Shown piece by piece: positions 36,805-48,544 of a DNA stretch of 64,000 nt; within the stretch, counting starts at the first letter, position 1, and every line of letters begins with the position of its first letter. Made by a program: the position numbers and the translations under genes. Source of the stretch: Nautilus pompilius. Lineage: Eukaryota > Mollusca > Cephalopoda > Nautilida > Nautilidae. The stretch covers positions 802,501 through 866,500 of the forward strand of contig JACATO010000643.1 in NCBI GenBank assembly GCA_018389105.1. The letters are read 5' to 3'. The notes beneath the pieces were generated by a model. It was given only the letters and a program-made list of their open reading frames with translations, did not search any database and was not told the DNA's origin.

Positions 36805-38109
36805 GATGATGGTTTGATTATAAGATGCTTATAAATAAAGGTTATGCACTAAAACAGTATATCACGAATATATGAACTTGTTTATTTATTGATTTTTTTT
36901 AAAAATGAATTCTAAGAAATAAAACAAAGGGCTAGTTCGGGTATTTTTCGTCATTGTAGCAATAGTAACTAAACTAAACAGAAATCTCTTCCTGTTGGAG
37001 CACAATAATGTTAATTTGCAGTAGGCTGAAACAGCTTTAATTATAAGGGAAAATGGATGAAATTTAAGTATAAACATTTAAATTCTGATATAATAATTCA
37101 CATGGGAGAATGAGATAACGAAATTTTTTGCAATAAATGATACATTAAAAAATTTTTCATATACCTCTTCTAACTTGGAACCGTCTTCATTAGAGAAACT
37201 TTGGCATTGGGGAGAGGAGGAAACATGCTCTAGGTCAAATGGGCAAAGAATTCCTGAGATAACACCATGCATATAGTGACATTTTCTCTGAAGGCAAAAA
37301 GTAGTTTAAATTGACACTCTACTATTCTCTATGGTAGAGTGGATAGATTTATCTTAGAAATGGTAATTAACCTATGTTTAATGTTCATGCTGTAACTAAG
37401 AAGTAAAGATTGCATAAGAACCATCATTATGAGATCCACTGTATTCTCTGTGCAAATGGTTCATTATAAATGTGGTGGCAGTACCATAGTTTTATAAATT
37501 AAAGGTTATTTCCCCTTAACAACCTTTGTTGATTCCACAACCTGTGACTGAATTAGACTTAAAAACTAATTCAAAACAACCATTACCAAACTAAACTAAA
37601 CCAAACCTACCTGCCTTTTTAAAAAGAACTTGAAAGAAAATTATTCATTCATACCCATGATGAAATCTGACAATTTGCTGTTTACTTATCAGAAAATGTT
37701 TCTGCATACAAAAAAGAAATTCCAGAGACTGCATTTAACTTAGTAATCTGTTTATCTACAGAACATCACAGACTTACCTGATGGAAGAGTGGGGCTGGTT
37801 GTTATAGCTTTGATGACTTTATTCTCTGTTGTTGTGAATAAATAGTTGATTGTCACAAGAATAAATTTCAAGCTATGTACAAATTTTATTTACATTATTT
37901 TTTTATGTGCATTAAAGTGGCAAAAGCTGCAAAAGTATGACACAAAATTGTTACATGCAAAGTAATTTTGAATGAAAATCAGTTTATTTCTTGAATAAAA
38001 AGAGGGTTACTATAATGTTAATATAGCTGAGGAGGAGGAGGTTGGCATTAAATTTAGTCCTTCATTAAAAAATTGCAGTGGATATTTAGCATTTACTGAA
38101 TTTTCCATT

Positions 38110-38350
38110 ACTATCTGAGGCTAACGCTCCACACCACTTTGATAGACATTCAAGCTCTGTAGTCTTTAGCAGTAATTGTGGCTTTACAGTGAATTCCCTG
38201 TATACATTACTAATCAAAGTGAGTTATCTTTCTTGCAATCTTTTATGCTTGACAACCAGAGAGCCAAGATGGTTTGTGGAAGCATGCTGGGTATTCACAG
38301 ACAAGTTAATGTTTTGATTTCATGTACAATAAGTGAACTCTTTCTCTTTA
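38110..38350. promoter_or_regulatory. Candidate conserved regulatory element (intronic)
   Basis: A complex, repeat-free stretch 2.6 kb upstream of exon A. It includes CTAATCAAAGTGAGTTATC (TCF/LEF-type AATCAAAG) and the even-composition run AGAGAGCCAAGATGGTTTG. A 60-codon open frame crosses it but matches nothing. The assignment is inference from composition only. Confidence 0.22.
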
Positions 38351-38507
38351 AACTTTGAAAATTTAAGCAAATAAAAAAAATTCACTGCCTACAAATCTTA
38401 TGCTAAATTCTTTTGTTGCTGAGAGTTTTCCATTATACTCTAGAGAAGAACTAATGTATACCTTAAGTAAAATGACTTTTAATATAATTAATTCAACAGG
38501 GACATAA

Positions 38508-38570
38508 AAATGAAACCAAGCTAGGTACCATTATGATGATTTTATTTTAACATTCCTAGTATTATGTATA
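38508..38570 (+). repeat. CCAGCCAGG-type interspersed repeat, copy 6 (diverged)
   Basis: AACCAAGCTAGGTACCATTA, then TTTTATTTTAACATTCCTAG and TATTATGT resemble the family in order, with many changes. Confidence 0.4.
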
Positions 38571-40259
38571 TGCTCTCATGAATGTTAGAAAATAGATATA
38601 TGGCAAAATTTGTTTAAAATTTAATCACATGATACTATTTTTGTCAAAATCCTTTTATTTATTTTTTTTGTTCCATTGGTGAATCCGCAATTATAGCTTT
38701 TGGTGTGCATGTGTGAGACTGGAAAGGAATAGAATAAATGGAAAGATAGTGATAATGCTGTCCATGTTGCTGAAGTTCTGTGCACTACTTGCTTGTTTTG
38801 TAGACCCTGTCCTGACTTTGACTTTAAGGGAATCTCAGGAAGTCTGCTAGAAGAGGAATGTATGGGATATTTACCTCGGTGACTAGGCAAGTTACCTGTG
38901 GATGGCTAGAGGCTCTTGCTTGAGCTATGGTTAAGGTGTGAAATGCAAAACTCATTAACAATAAAAGTAAGGGATTGAAAATGGTCAAAAGTAAAACAAA
39001 GATCATGGAAAATAGTATAGAAGATCAAATTTTATTGGATTGAATACCTGAAAAATGTAAATATCATGGTTCATTTATAACATTTAGTGATGGGCAACAG
39101 AAAGAAAGAGGGTGAGAGTTTGTAATGCAGGGAAAGCATTTGTGGTTTACCACCATTATCTGGAAAGTTAAAATATTTCAGGCATATTAAAAAACAAATT
39201 ATTTAAATCTTGCATTCTTCCAGTTTTTACATTTGCACAAAGTACAAGAGAAATTTGAAATAATAAAGATCAATGGAGAGAAGGATGTTGAGTAAATCCT
39301 TAAAAAAAGAATTCTGGATACATGTTTTGAGTGTTCAATGGGTAACTCTTGCTGGCTTGCACCTTGACCACTGCTCTAGAGCCTTCAACCATACCCAGGT
39401 AACTTGTTTTTTCACCAAAAATAATACTTCACACCTATTGCTTCCATGAGATAGATGTTCATGGACCTCAAAAGTCTGGATAGGAGTTTGCGTAGCAGAA
39501 AAAAGAAAGAATAAGAAATGAAACAATGAGTGAGCATAGTTGAAAGATGTAGTAGAAACATGAAAAAAGACTGAACTTGGTCACCATAGCAAGCACAACC
39601 AATGATAGATGGACTCAACAAATTTTTAGTCGGCTCCCAGTGAGTATCAAAGAAACTGCAGCAGATAACAGTCAACACATCTCACTACTACATTTTAATG
39701 TGAAAAAGAGGGCAGAAGTAAGAAAGATTTGGAAAACTTATAAGCTTTCCCTATCTAACAATGGAGAGAGAACCAAAAGCTGTAAATAAATAATTGTGTG
39801 TGCTTATAACAAAAAATTTTGCATGCTTTGGGTGAAGATTTTACTAAGTACTTGTGCATTACGTGATGATGAGACCATGGTTTAGAATAGAGAGAAATGT
39901 TCTGCCATTTGAAAAAAACTTAACTTTATACTTTACACTAAGAAAAGATGAGAAACAGAGAACCTGATGCTTTAAAATATAAATTCGTCTGTATCGTCTT
40001 ATACAGGCGATACTAATTTTTCTTCTCTTATTTGTTAAGGATGGGAGTTATTAAAATAATTGATTTCATTCTCATGCTAGATATTGTTTCACCTTATATA
40101 TATTAAATTATATTCTTTTATTTTAGATTATATATAATGTTTTAGGCAGTGAGTTAGCATAATATGTAAGTACTGACCTGTCAAGGTGATAGGTAGCATA
40201 ATATTACAATCAATATGAATCTATATTTTTTAACTTCCAACTCAGACAATATGAAAGTA

Positions 40260-40455
40260 TGCTTCTCCCCCTTCCTTTGTTTCTTATTGGGTATTCTGGG
40301 GAATATTCAGATCTGGCATTTCAAACTAACTTAAAAAGCAAGTTATATGATATACATGATATTCAACCAAAGATATGTGGGTTCATAATCTTTTTTAGTT
40401 GTATGGTTGCCATGGTAACTCTTTAGCCACTTTGAATAACTTTTCATGAGCTGAA
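40260..40455 (+). repeat. Two-copy interspersed repeat, copy 2
   Basis: Aligns with 3270-3450: TTTCAAACTAACTTAAAAAG, GATATTCAACCAAAGATATG, TGGGTTCATAATC and TGCCATGGTAACTC. It lies 500 bp upstream of exon A. Confidence 0.65.
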
Positions 40456-40951
40456 AAACCTTTTTTTCTTAATTCAAAGATGACATTTGTTTGAATATAC
40501 TGTCTTTGGAATTTTGTATATTTTTTAATTATGTTCATTTTTAAAATTTGCAACTAACATAATTTGGCATATTCATTCAAATCTTACCAATGAATGTGGA
40601 TAAGAAAATTTTCTTATGATAGTGCATTCCAAAAATGAAGATATTTGATTAAGGGCACCAGAAACAATACCTTAAAATCCTGTATTCAGAAAAATGCACT
40701 AGAAAGCAGATGCACATGCTGCCATTGAATGAATACTTCATCTAGTATATAAATTATGGACAGTGAACCCAAATAAGCAGATCTATTTATCTACCCATGA
40801 AGAGACACAACTCTTTATGATCTTTAGGGAAATTTGCATTAATGTCAATTTTGAATAGTTTTTTTCAGCTGAGGAGAATTAATGACATTAATCATAAACT
40901 TAAAACTAGATTAATGGAGATAGATTTAATGTACTTGTTTTCTACTTTCAG

Positions 40952-41083
40952 GTGCAAAGTTTCTGTGCAGTGTATTGGTGGCCCCAATCAAAAATGAACA
41001 TAGTGAGATTATCATGTTCATCATTAACTTTGAGGACATCACTGATGCTCCTACAAAGCCAGAGTTCAAAAATTACAAAATTA
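40952..41083 (+). CDS. ERG-type K+ channel (KCNH2/6/7-like), exon A: end of PAS domain
   Basis: This 132 bp internal exon has an acceptor after TCTACTTTCAG and a GTAAGT donor. It begins with the last two bases of a Gly codon and ends with one base of the next codon (phase 1 at both ends). The translation holds FLCSVLVAPIKNEHSE, then MFIINFEDITDAP. In human ERG the matching part is FLCLVDVVPVKNEDG and MFILNFE, the last strands of the N-terminal PAS ('eag') domain, which binds the channel's cyclic-nucleotide-binding-homology domain and slows deactivation. The Gly at the border matches the Gly before SCFLC in human ERG, so the splice site is probably conserved. The earlier PAS exons were not found in the 40.9 kb upstream. 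Family assignment is firm. Which ERG paralogue it is cannot be decided from this fragment. Confidence 0.93.
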
Positions 41084-41349
41084 GTAAGTACACTTTTTAT
41101 GGAGGAATGTGTGCCTTCTTAAAATCTCTGTATGTAGATGCTGGTTTCTTAACTTATCTTTTCAAACCAAAAACAAAAATAAGTAAATTTCTGGATGGTT
41201 TTCTCTCATAGTCATTATTGTCATTTCTCTGTTTCAGACTGTTTTGATTCTCTTTTCTCATCATTTTGACATTAATATTATTTTAAGATTAAAGGTGAAA
41301 AGGATTAATACAAATCTGTCTCTCACCTGTTGTTGAATGATTTAACTAT

Positions 41350-41590
41350 CTGTATACCAATTGGAGTGATGATTTCCACCCCGCTACTATTAAAATTTGT
41401 ATTATTCAGCACAGGTTGAGCCATAAGGGCTTCAAATTCTCTCATTAATATAGCCCTTTGTAACCTATATATATATATATATATATTGCTCCAGGTCCAT
41501 GTGTTTTGCGTTACAAGTGTGTTGATTAAATATGCAGCCAGTTCTATACAAATAATTGGTGCTTCTAGGTTGGGATGGTATAAAGGGCAA
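41350..41590 (+). repeat. Interspersed repeat shared with 51349-51590, copy 1
   Basis: Shares with the second copy: AATTTGTATTATTCAGCACA, GGTTGAGCCATA, GTTGCTCC, GTGTTGATTAAATATGCAGC and CAGTTCTATACAAATAATTG, in the same order. An internal (AT)n at 41466-41487 has expanded in this copy. A 115-codon minus-strand open frame (41323-41670) covers it. The second copy does not preserve that frame, so it is not supported as a gene. Confidence 0.7.
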
Positions 41591-42209
41591 TAAAAGCTGA
41601 TGTGGTATATGGAAGGTCTGTTGTTGAACATGCTAGTGGCAAAAATAAAGACAAAAGTTGTTGGTATCATTTTTTTTTTTTACTTTTTAAAATTTTTCTT
41701 AATATAGAATGCAGTAACCAATGTTGGAAAAAAATGTTTGATTTTCTGTTGTAATTCACCTGGGTAGGAAGTCAACTTTTTTTGTGTTTTGTTTTTTAAA
41801 ATTATATAGTCACAATTGACCTTACTAATGCATGTCCACACAGCATCAGAAATATTGTCCAAGGTGTTGAAGACTTCACCAGAACTCTTCTGGTCAGAAG
41901 TGCGCAGAAAGTGAAAAAACTCAAAGTGAAAGTCTCACAAGCAAATAGAAGCTCCACCACCAGGCCTCTCAATATTCAAGCTCCAACCATTCACCATAAT
42001 CCCCACTAATTGTTTGTATGCATGTGATCCTACAAAATCTTCTATTTTAATCACAACAAACCATTTTACTGTTGCTTAAAATTCATAGTCATATGAAATA
42101 TGTGCTATTTATATTTTTTCTAAATCACATTTTTCTTATATCAATCCCTCTTTTTGTTGTCCTTGTTAATTTTGCTTTTAATCTAGTCTCAGCATATTAA
42201 CCAGATGTC

Positions 42210-42211
<2 letters not shown>

Positions 42212-42243
<32 letters not shown>
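42212..42243. repeat. (AT)n microsatellite
   Basis: About 16 AT units. Confidence 0.96.
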
Positions 42244-42244
<1 letters not shown>

Positions 42245-42702
42245 TTTTAAAAAAATATTTTATTGGGAAAGGAAGTCTTTTTAACTTATATAAATAATGC
42301 TATCATTTTTGTAAATCCATCTGTCTGTCCAGTGCACTTTTAAATCGAGACTGACCGTTTACAGAGAAATCTCCCAGAGAGCCCAACTCAGCAGTTTACA
42401 TAAAACATTTCACCTTGTCTTTCTTGTCTATTTTTAAACAAAGTTTTTGTTGTTTTTTTTTTTTATTGAAACTAAAAAAAAAAAAAAAAGCAATTTTGGT
42501 ATTAGTTTGCAATAAGCATTTCCTTAAAATGAACTTTACGGTCATATTTTTAGTCTTATTTTCTTTTATTTCCTCTGTAATTTTTTTTCCAAAAACTTAA
42601 CTCGACTGTCTTTTTTGTCAACCGTCTGTCTTTCTTTCTTTTTTTTGCAGGAGCAGGATTTTTGTAATTTTAAGTAAATTATCTTATTCTTTTTCTTCCA
42701 TC

Positions 42703-42809
42703 ACTCTCTCTCTCTCTCTCCATCTCTCTCCATCTCTCTCTCTCTCTCTCCATCTCTCTCCATCACTCTCTCTCTCTCTCCATCTCTCTCTCCATCTCTC
42801 TCTCTCTCT
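42703..42809. repeat. (CT)n/(CCAT) compound microsatellite
   Basis: CTCTCT runs interrupted at regular intervals by CCATCT units; almost no G over 107 bp. Confidence 0.95.
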
Positions 42810-43299
42810 GAAATGTATTTTTAAAAAAACTTTTAAGGAAATTAAACAATATTTGGTTTCTCTTAGTCGTATTTAGGCATATCTTTAAATTATTTATTCT
42901 GATATTTTAAAAAGCTTTCCTAATTCTACGCAAATGAAGTTCTTTTTAAAATTATAAAATATATAAAACTCATGTAATTAAAAAATTAATACATAAAAAA
43001 GCTCTCTCATTTCTCTAAATTACTTATGGTTATGCCTAAATAACAGGAACAGTAACTGTGGTAATAGTTTCATGAAGTAAATAATTGCTGTTTAACTTTT
43101 ATTGTATAAGGGAGATAACTTTCACAAACCGTAAATGTAAAAACGGAGTTTTTTCAATCAGTTTAATTTCATGTTCATAAAATCAGTTTATTATTTTTAT
43201 TATTGTTGTGATAGCTTGAAAAGAATTAAATATGTGGATGTCAGACTGATTAAGAATTATATTATGTTCTCATCTCTTGCATCAATTAAAAAAATTTAA

Positions 43300-43310
43300 C
43301 CCCCCCCCCC
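43300..43310. repeat. Poly-C run
   Basis: Eleven C residues in the context TTTAA-Cn-ACCTTTCTT, nearly the context of the run at 8204. Confidence 0.95.
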
Positions 43311-44437
43311 ACCTTTCTTTTAAAATTTGAGATATCTGAATCTTTGGTTCTCTTCATCCAGATGAGTATGTAGAGCTAAATGGTCAGTGCTCACTGGTCT
43401 AACTGTCTGTACTGTAGATGGTTTTTGGATAGTTTTGGGATTCCTTGGCCAGAAATGTTTGCTTAGTTCAGTTCATCTCCTTGGAACCACAGAATAAAAG
43501 GGTTTCCATATCAAGATCACAATTTTTATTGATTCCTCTCCTCTGTTTTGGTCAGATGGTTTACAAAAATAAACATAACTTCACTCAAGACTTATTCAGC
43601 TTTTGAGTTAAATCACTCTGTGTTGATTGCAGAGTTTTACTTTTGCAGTTTCTAGGGAAGACATTGTATACTTCCTGATTTGAAAACTCTAGATATAGTA
43701 GGGTCTATTAGTTTTATTCTCCAGTCCTTGTTAAAGTAATTTGTCCAGGTATCTTCCCACTAGAAGCTTTAAACTTTCTTCTAACTTTAGTTTTTATTTT
43801 TATTATTACCTTTCAGAAAAACATTTTCAAATACTAAAAAAATAGTTTGTTTACACATTTTTCTCTTAAAATTTAAATATTCACTTAACTTAAGCAAAAC
43901 ACAAGGAAATCAGGAGAAATGTTCTTTGTTTACTTGAATCTTGGATATATTTTGCAACATTAAACAAATAATATGGCATATTAGTTCTTGCTGTAATAGT
44001 GAGGAAAGGGATAATTCCAAATTAACACTGATTTCAGTGAAGTAAAGCTTCCTTGAATTTCAGAAATTTTGTATTTTAACCTTTTCACTCCTAATGTCAG
44101 TACAATACAACTTCCCTTGTTAGACCTCCTACTGTACAGTTCCAGCAAATGATAACAGACAAATTTCTTGTGCATAAACACATTTCTCCTGTGCAAATAG
44201 TTTTTGTCTGTGTAATGTGATGCCAATTATTTTTTTGTGTGCATAAAAATAACATGTAGTTTTAGAATTTTGCCTGATTTAGGATTGAAATAATAAAAAA
44301 AAATATAAATTTATATCAAACTTATTGAAAGTTTTGTTTTATCTGTTAAACTTTCTCCACATTATAATTGAAATTATGCTGCTGGGAGCTTGTTAACCAT
44401 TTATTTATTTTGGATATTCACATAAACAGTTGAAAAT

Positions 44438-44495
44438 AGATTTGTTGTAATCATATCCAGCCAGGTTTTATTTGAACATCTCTAGTATTATATGT
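44438..44495 (+). repeat. CCAGCCAGG-type interspersed repeat, copy 7
   Basis: Reads GATTTGTTGTAATCATATCC, AGCCAGGTTTTATTTGAACA, TCTCTAGTATTATATG. Confidence 0.8.
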
Positions 44496-45114
44496 ATATA
44501 TATTTTACTTTCAATTTCTTTTTTTTCCAATAGCAAAAAACCATTGAGGCTGAATAAGTTAGATTCTTTGGACTTCTTTGAATAATGGATTGTTCTTGCC
44601 TAACAGATGAGGTTGATAACAGTCCTTTTTAGGGATCAAATTACTTTGGTTGAATCCTTAGAAAAAGACCCTCATTTCTTTTTGTCTTATATTCAGATTT
44701 TCTTACCTCAAAAGGGTGAGTGAACATATCGCCAATAGGCATAATTACATTCAGATCAAATATTACATCTATTGATACATTAGATGGAAACTACACCTAA
44801 AGGCACTACTCTTTAAAAATTTGAATCACCTTTCCCCCAAATACACACACATAATTGTATCTAGTGGCAATGTAGTCTCTTTTATCTTTTGCCAATATTA
44901 TCTAATTTCAGATTTTTTCCCCTCTCCTTTAAATAAATTTGGCTAGTCTCTGTAAAGAAACTTTTTAGAAGTAACAACAAAAAATCCAACAAAAAAACAT
45001 TGCCAAGCTTTTGACAAGAAAACAGAAATTGAATTTGGAAGTTTCTTCTGAACTTGGTGGTGTTTAAAAATTTTTCTTAGTTTGTATCATCATATATCGT
45101 TGTTCAGGAAAGAT

Positions 45115-45433
45115 GTTTTTTGTCGGCAGACATCAGTGTTACAAGATAGACAACACTGGGGAAGGAACACAGTAATGTGGTTGTTGCTAGGAAGCATTGT
45201 GAAACCTATGCCACATGGTGTCTGACACTTCCAAGTTTTGCAGAGAAATTCCTACCAGAGTTCTGTTTATAGATATAGAAAGAGAGGAAACCCATGAAGC
45301 TGGTGGAAGAAGAGTAAGAAGTAACCATGCCAAAGAATTATGCAAAACTAGGCCATCCATGTGGGAAGCAAACTCGAGTTCTTGATCTTCACAGTTCCGT
45401 GGGCTGACCACCAGACTAGCACACCACCCAGGT
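45115..45433 (-). mobile_element. tRNA-derived SINE, reverse strand, near full length
   Basis: Body in reverse: GATAGACAACACTGGGGAAG, GAAGCATTGTGAAACC, TCCTACCAGAGTTCTG, GCTGGTGGAAGAAGAGTAAG. The head near 45365-45433 on the minus strand has TGCTAGTCTGGTGGTCAG as the A box and AACTCGAGTTTGCTTCC as the B box. It lies 2.6 kb before exon B. Confidence 0.85.
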
Positions 45434-45798
45434 CACTAGTTTAACAAAGGACAATTTAATGTGAATTTTTCTTTGTGTGTATCTTTTATGAAACAAAAGC
45501 ATTTACATCATCAGAGATGGTGTTAGTTCATTTATGCAAAAGATTAACTTCCTTTTTTCTTTTTCCATACAAAAGATACTTTGTAGGAAATTTTTTACAT
45601 TTTCATAGGTGAGCAGCACTATATATTTAGAGACATGGACTTTAATCAAATGGAGTTTGTTCACAGATATGGTGTACAATTTTGAGTGGTCAGGGTGGAT
45701 AAGTTGTGAAATATAGATGACTTATCATTAAAAAAATGTACAAATATTCACATATGTATATAACTGAGAGGGGGATACTTTGGATTTCTGTGACATTT

Positions 45799-45856
45799 TA
45801 TATATCTATCTATCTCTCTCTCCTCCCCCTCTCCCCCCCCCCCCCCTCTCTCTCTC
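45799..45856. repeat. (TATC)n-(TC)n-poly-C compound repeat
   Basis: TATCTATCTATCTCTCTC followed by a C run of 14 and CTCTCTCTC. Confidence 0.95.
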
Positions 45857-47399
45857 AATAATGTAGAGTTGTCATCTATTCCTACAATTTAAAATAAATA
45901 AATATTGGGTTGTTTTTGTTTGTTTTGTTTTTTTTTACTTTTTTGAAGTTTTCTTTTCATTCCAGTTTAGAATATTGAAAAATTTTCATAGATAACTTTT
46001 TGAATATCAATTTGGTTTACACTGCTAGGATTATGAAAGAAAATCTCAGACAAATATTAAACTACTACACTTATCAATTTCCATTTTTAATTTGTTGGCA
46101 TGTGCTGTACTAATCTGGGGTCATTATACTCTATAACTTGAATCCTCCTCTACTGATCTTCATGTTTCTCATCAGATTCCTCAGGAAAACTTCAAAACAA
46201 ATCAAAGCCAAATTCTCTCTCACACCAGCAACAGCAGTGGACTGACTATTCATATAAAAGCCTTAGTTAGCTATTGTTAAAATAACAAAAATGATTTGAT
46301 AATTCACATCATTTGTGGGGCTTTTTTATTTCATTGATTTTACTTTTCCAAAACCTACAGTGTTTTATTTTCAATTATATTCTGATTCTTAAGAAATTTG
46401 TTTTTAGATTTTTCATTATGTAAGGGAGATAATACGAACGATGGTATAAATTAACTTCTGAGTGATTTCCCATGTACTAAAACATTTTGAAATACAGTAT
46501 TATTAGAAATCTATTCAGTGTTAATATATTTTTAAAGAAATTTTGTTTTTAAAGTGCAACATTTAATTGATAAATATTGATAAATAAGCATTCTATAGGC
46601 ATAAAATATTTCATAGTATTTATAAATTTTCTCTTCTTAATTAGTTATTCTAAGTATTGTTGCACAACTTTATTAAGCATCACATTCATTTAAAGTTAAG
46701 TTGAACAATGGCTAAAAAAAAACATAGCAGAAACAATGTAAAAAATTAATTTTAAAATGTGATTACCTTTATAGGATAAAAGATGATTTTGGTAAGCTAA
46801 ACTGTTATATATTTTTAAAATTCAGTACATTTTATACATTGCCAGTTATTAGTATTATTAATACAGCACAGAAGTAAGAATGAATGGAATATTGGTAAGT
46901 CTCAGAGGTTATTGGAAAGTAATGTTTCCTACAAATCTGGAATACTGAGAGAACAGGTGAAATTAAACATTTAATGAAATTTTATCATCATTTATCAATG
47001 GAAACTGATTTACTCTAATGTTTTTTTGTTTATTCAAATTTCAATAAAATGCTTGATAGACATTTTTATGCAGCTGTATTATTTACCAATTATGAAAGAA
47101 AAAAGGAAAAAAAAATTATAATGACATTTGAACAGAACTGAATGCCTGTTTGGAAAAAGAAAATAGATACAGAATTTTCTGCACCAGTAGCACCACTCAT
47201 ACAGGTGCGCACCATTTACAAATTTCTAATTTTGCTACATTGTCCAGATGCCATAGTTATTTTTAGAATACATTAGAATATGGTGATAAAAATGCTTTGA
47301 ATATGAAATTAAAAGGAGATTTCTTAAAGTGAAAACTCTATCATTTATCATGGTGCTCTTTTTGAATCTGTGCTATATTAGCACAAGTGTGTTGTTAGT

Positions 47400-47603
47400 T
47401 TCGTAAACCAAGCAGGAGAACAGGGCGCAAAAGTCCCTACCAGAAATCTACAATTTTTTAAATATGGAAGGAAACCCATGCAGGCAACTTAAGAAGAGCA
47501 AGAAGAAAGTGTGTGAGGTTTGCCAAACTGAGGCAGGGATTCAAACTTTGGCCTTGAACTTAAGCTGTCTGGTAATCTAACCGCCAACCAACGTGCTACC
47601 CTC
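47400..47603 (-). mobile_element. tRNA-derived SINE, reverse strand
   Basis: Contains GTCCCTACCAGAAATCTACA, AAGAAGAGCAAGAAGAAAGT, GATTCAAACTTTGGCC (reverse B box) and AACCGCCAACCAACGTGCTA (head end). The element ends about 400 bp before exon B. Confidence 0.8.
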
Positions 47604-47997
47604 ATAGTCTCTTATACCTGTAGTATTTTAAAAAGTAAGAAAATGAAACAACAGAAAGTGTGTTATTTTAGTGTTGTTGAGAGTCTGCTTACAGAGGTCT
47701 GAGACATAGTGTAACTTTAGATGTCAGCATTGAAATATTTTCAAAAACAAATTGTTAAGAATAATGTCTTGAAATTCAGATGACATGTATTACATTAACT
47801 ATTTGCAAGTCATAGTTATGTTACAGATGTATTATCAAGATTTTATGAAAAATTATGGCAATGTTTTCTGTAGAATCATAGTACTTTACTTTTTTATGGC
47901 TAGTATGTTTTTTCATGGTTACTGTAGTCTCCTTCCTTTTGTCTTCTTATTTTTATCTTTAATTTTCTTTTTAATATTCTTGCATGTGATACTTCAG

Positions 47998-48345
47998 ATC
48001 AGCACCGGAGCTTCAAGCTGCGACTGCCTTCGATCCGTCGGGACATCAAATCACCAAAGCCACTGGATGGCATGCGGGATCCAGAAAACCCACCAATTGC
48101 AGAAGAGACAGTGCCCCTCAATGAGCTGTCTATCATGGAACATGAAGCGTCTTCAGCTCACACGCCACCAGTGCGACGGAAAGCAGACAGTTTGCCATCA
48201 GACTCGAGCAGTCTGCCGGAGAGTCAGCTGAAGATCCTTGCCAGTGAGGAGCATGCAGACAATCTGCGACGAGTGTCGTCACTAGAAGGACTCCCCCAGC
48301 AGCGGCATCATGACCAGGAAGAGAAAGCAAAGCATGGTGGGCCAG
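47998..48345 (+). CDS. ERG-type K+ channel, exon B: cytoplasmic linker after PAS
   Basis: This 348 bp internal exon (acceptor GATACTTCAG, donor GTAAGT) runs phase 1 to phase 1 and joins exon A in frame. It encodes about 116 residues with no membrane segment. The start, RSFKLRLPSIRRDIKSP, resembles KTFRLKLPALLALTARE of human ERG, just after the PAS domain. Next comes an acidic stretch (EETVPLNELSIMEHEA), comparable to the SLALDEVTAMDNH part of human ERG, and then a Ser/Gln-rich, probably disordered tail. LRRVSSLE at about 48264-48287 contains RRVS, a classic protein kinase A consensus; human ERG has RRAS at a similar place. Base composition is clearly richer in GC than the flanks. Another reading frame is also open across the 5' half but does not fit the splice phase or the family. 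Confidence 0.92.
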
Positions 48346-48544
48346 GTAAGTCTCTATAAGGATCAAAACCACTTTTGTAAGTATTGTCAAAGTGCTGCCC
48401 TTTCATGTTTGTTTCATTTTAACAAAATTATTAAAATTCCTGGCACATTCATTACTGTACAGCAATTCTAAATCAAGTCATTAAAATTTATTTTAGCATT
48501 TAATATTATTTTGTTGTTTAAATGAGCCCACAGTCATGTTAGCC

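Larger units (their letters stand above)
1..40951 (+). other. Long ERG intron, 3' part (upstream of exon A)
   Basis: This stretch ends at the TCTACTTTCAG acceptor of exon A. Human ERG genes have the earlier PAS exons before this point; no exon encoding the FCELCGY-type PAS core was seen here. The content is AT-rich unique-looking DNA with scattered repeats, listed separately. Stretches with nothing recognisable include about 490-2680, 2750-3260, 3460-5430, 5680-7280, 7800-8870, 9430-11540, 12460-13360, 15940-16570, 18780-20580, 23520-26260, 28920-31330, 31400-33600, 34230-36050 and 36810-38100. Open frames of 60-110 codons in these parts have low-complexity Phe/Ile/Lys/Asn-rich translations and appear to be chance. 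Confidence 0.8.
41084..47997 (+). other. ERG intron between exons A and B
   Basis: This 6.9 kb intron runs from GTAAGT to ACTTCAG. It contains one copy of a two-copy interspersed repeat (about 41350-41590), AT and CT microsatellites, a poly-C run, one CCAGCCAGG-type repeat and two reverse-strand tRNA-SINEs just before exon B. Nothing else is recognisable in 42820-44430 or 45860-47390. Confidence 0.85.

Noticed and set aside
41323..41670. 115-codon minus-strand open frame
   Set aside because: It covers an interspersed repeat with an AT microsatellite (YIYIYIY in translation); the second repeat copy does not keep the frame.
47785..48231. 148-codon plus-strand open frame over exon B
   Set aside because: It crosses the acceptor, begins in intron and uses a different frame from the ERG reading. 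The phase set by exon A and similarity to ERG support the other frame.
48133..48390. 85-codon minus-strand open frame over exon B
   Set aside because: It is the antisense shadow of the coding exon.
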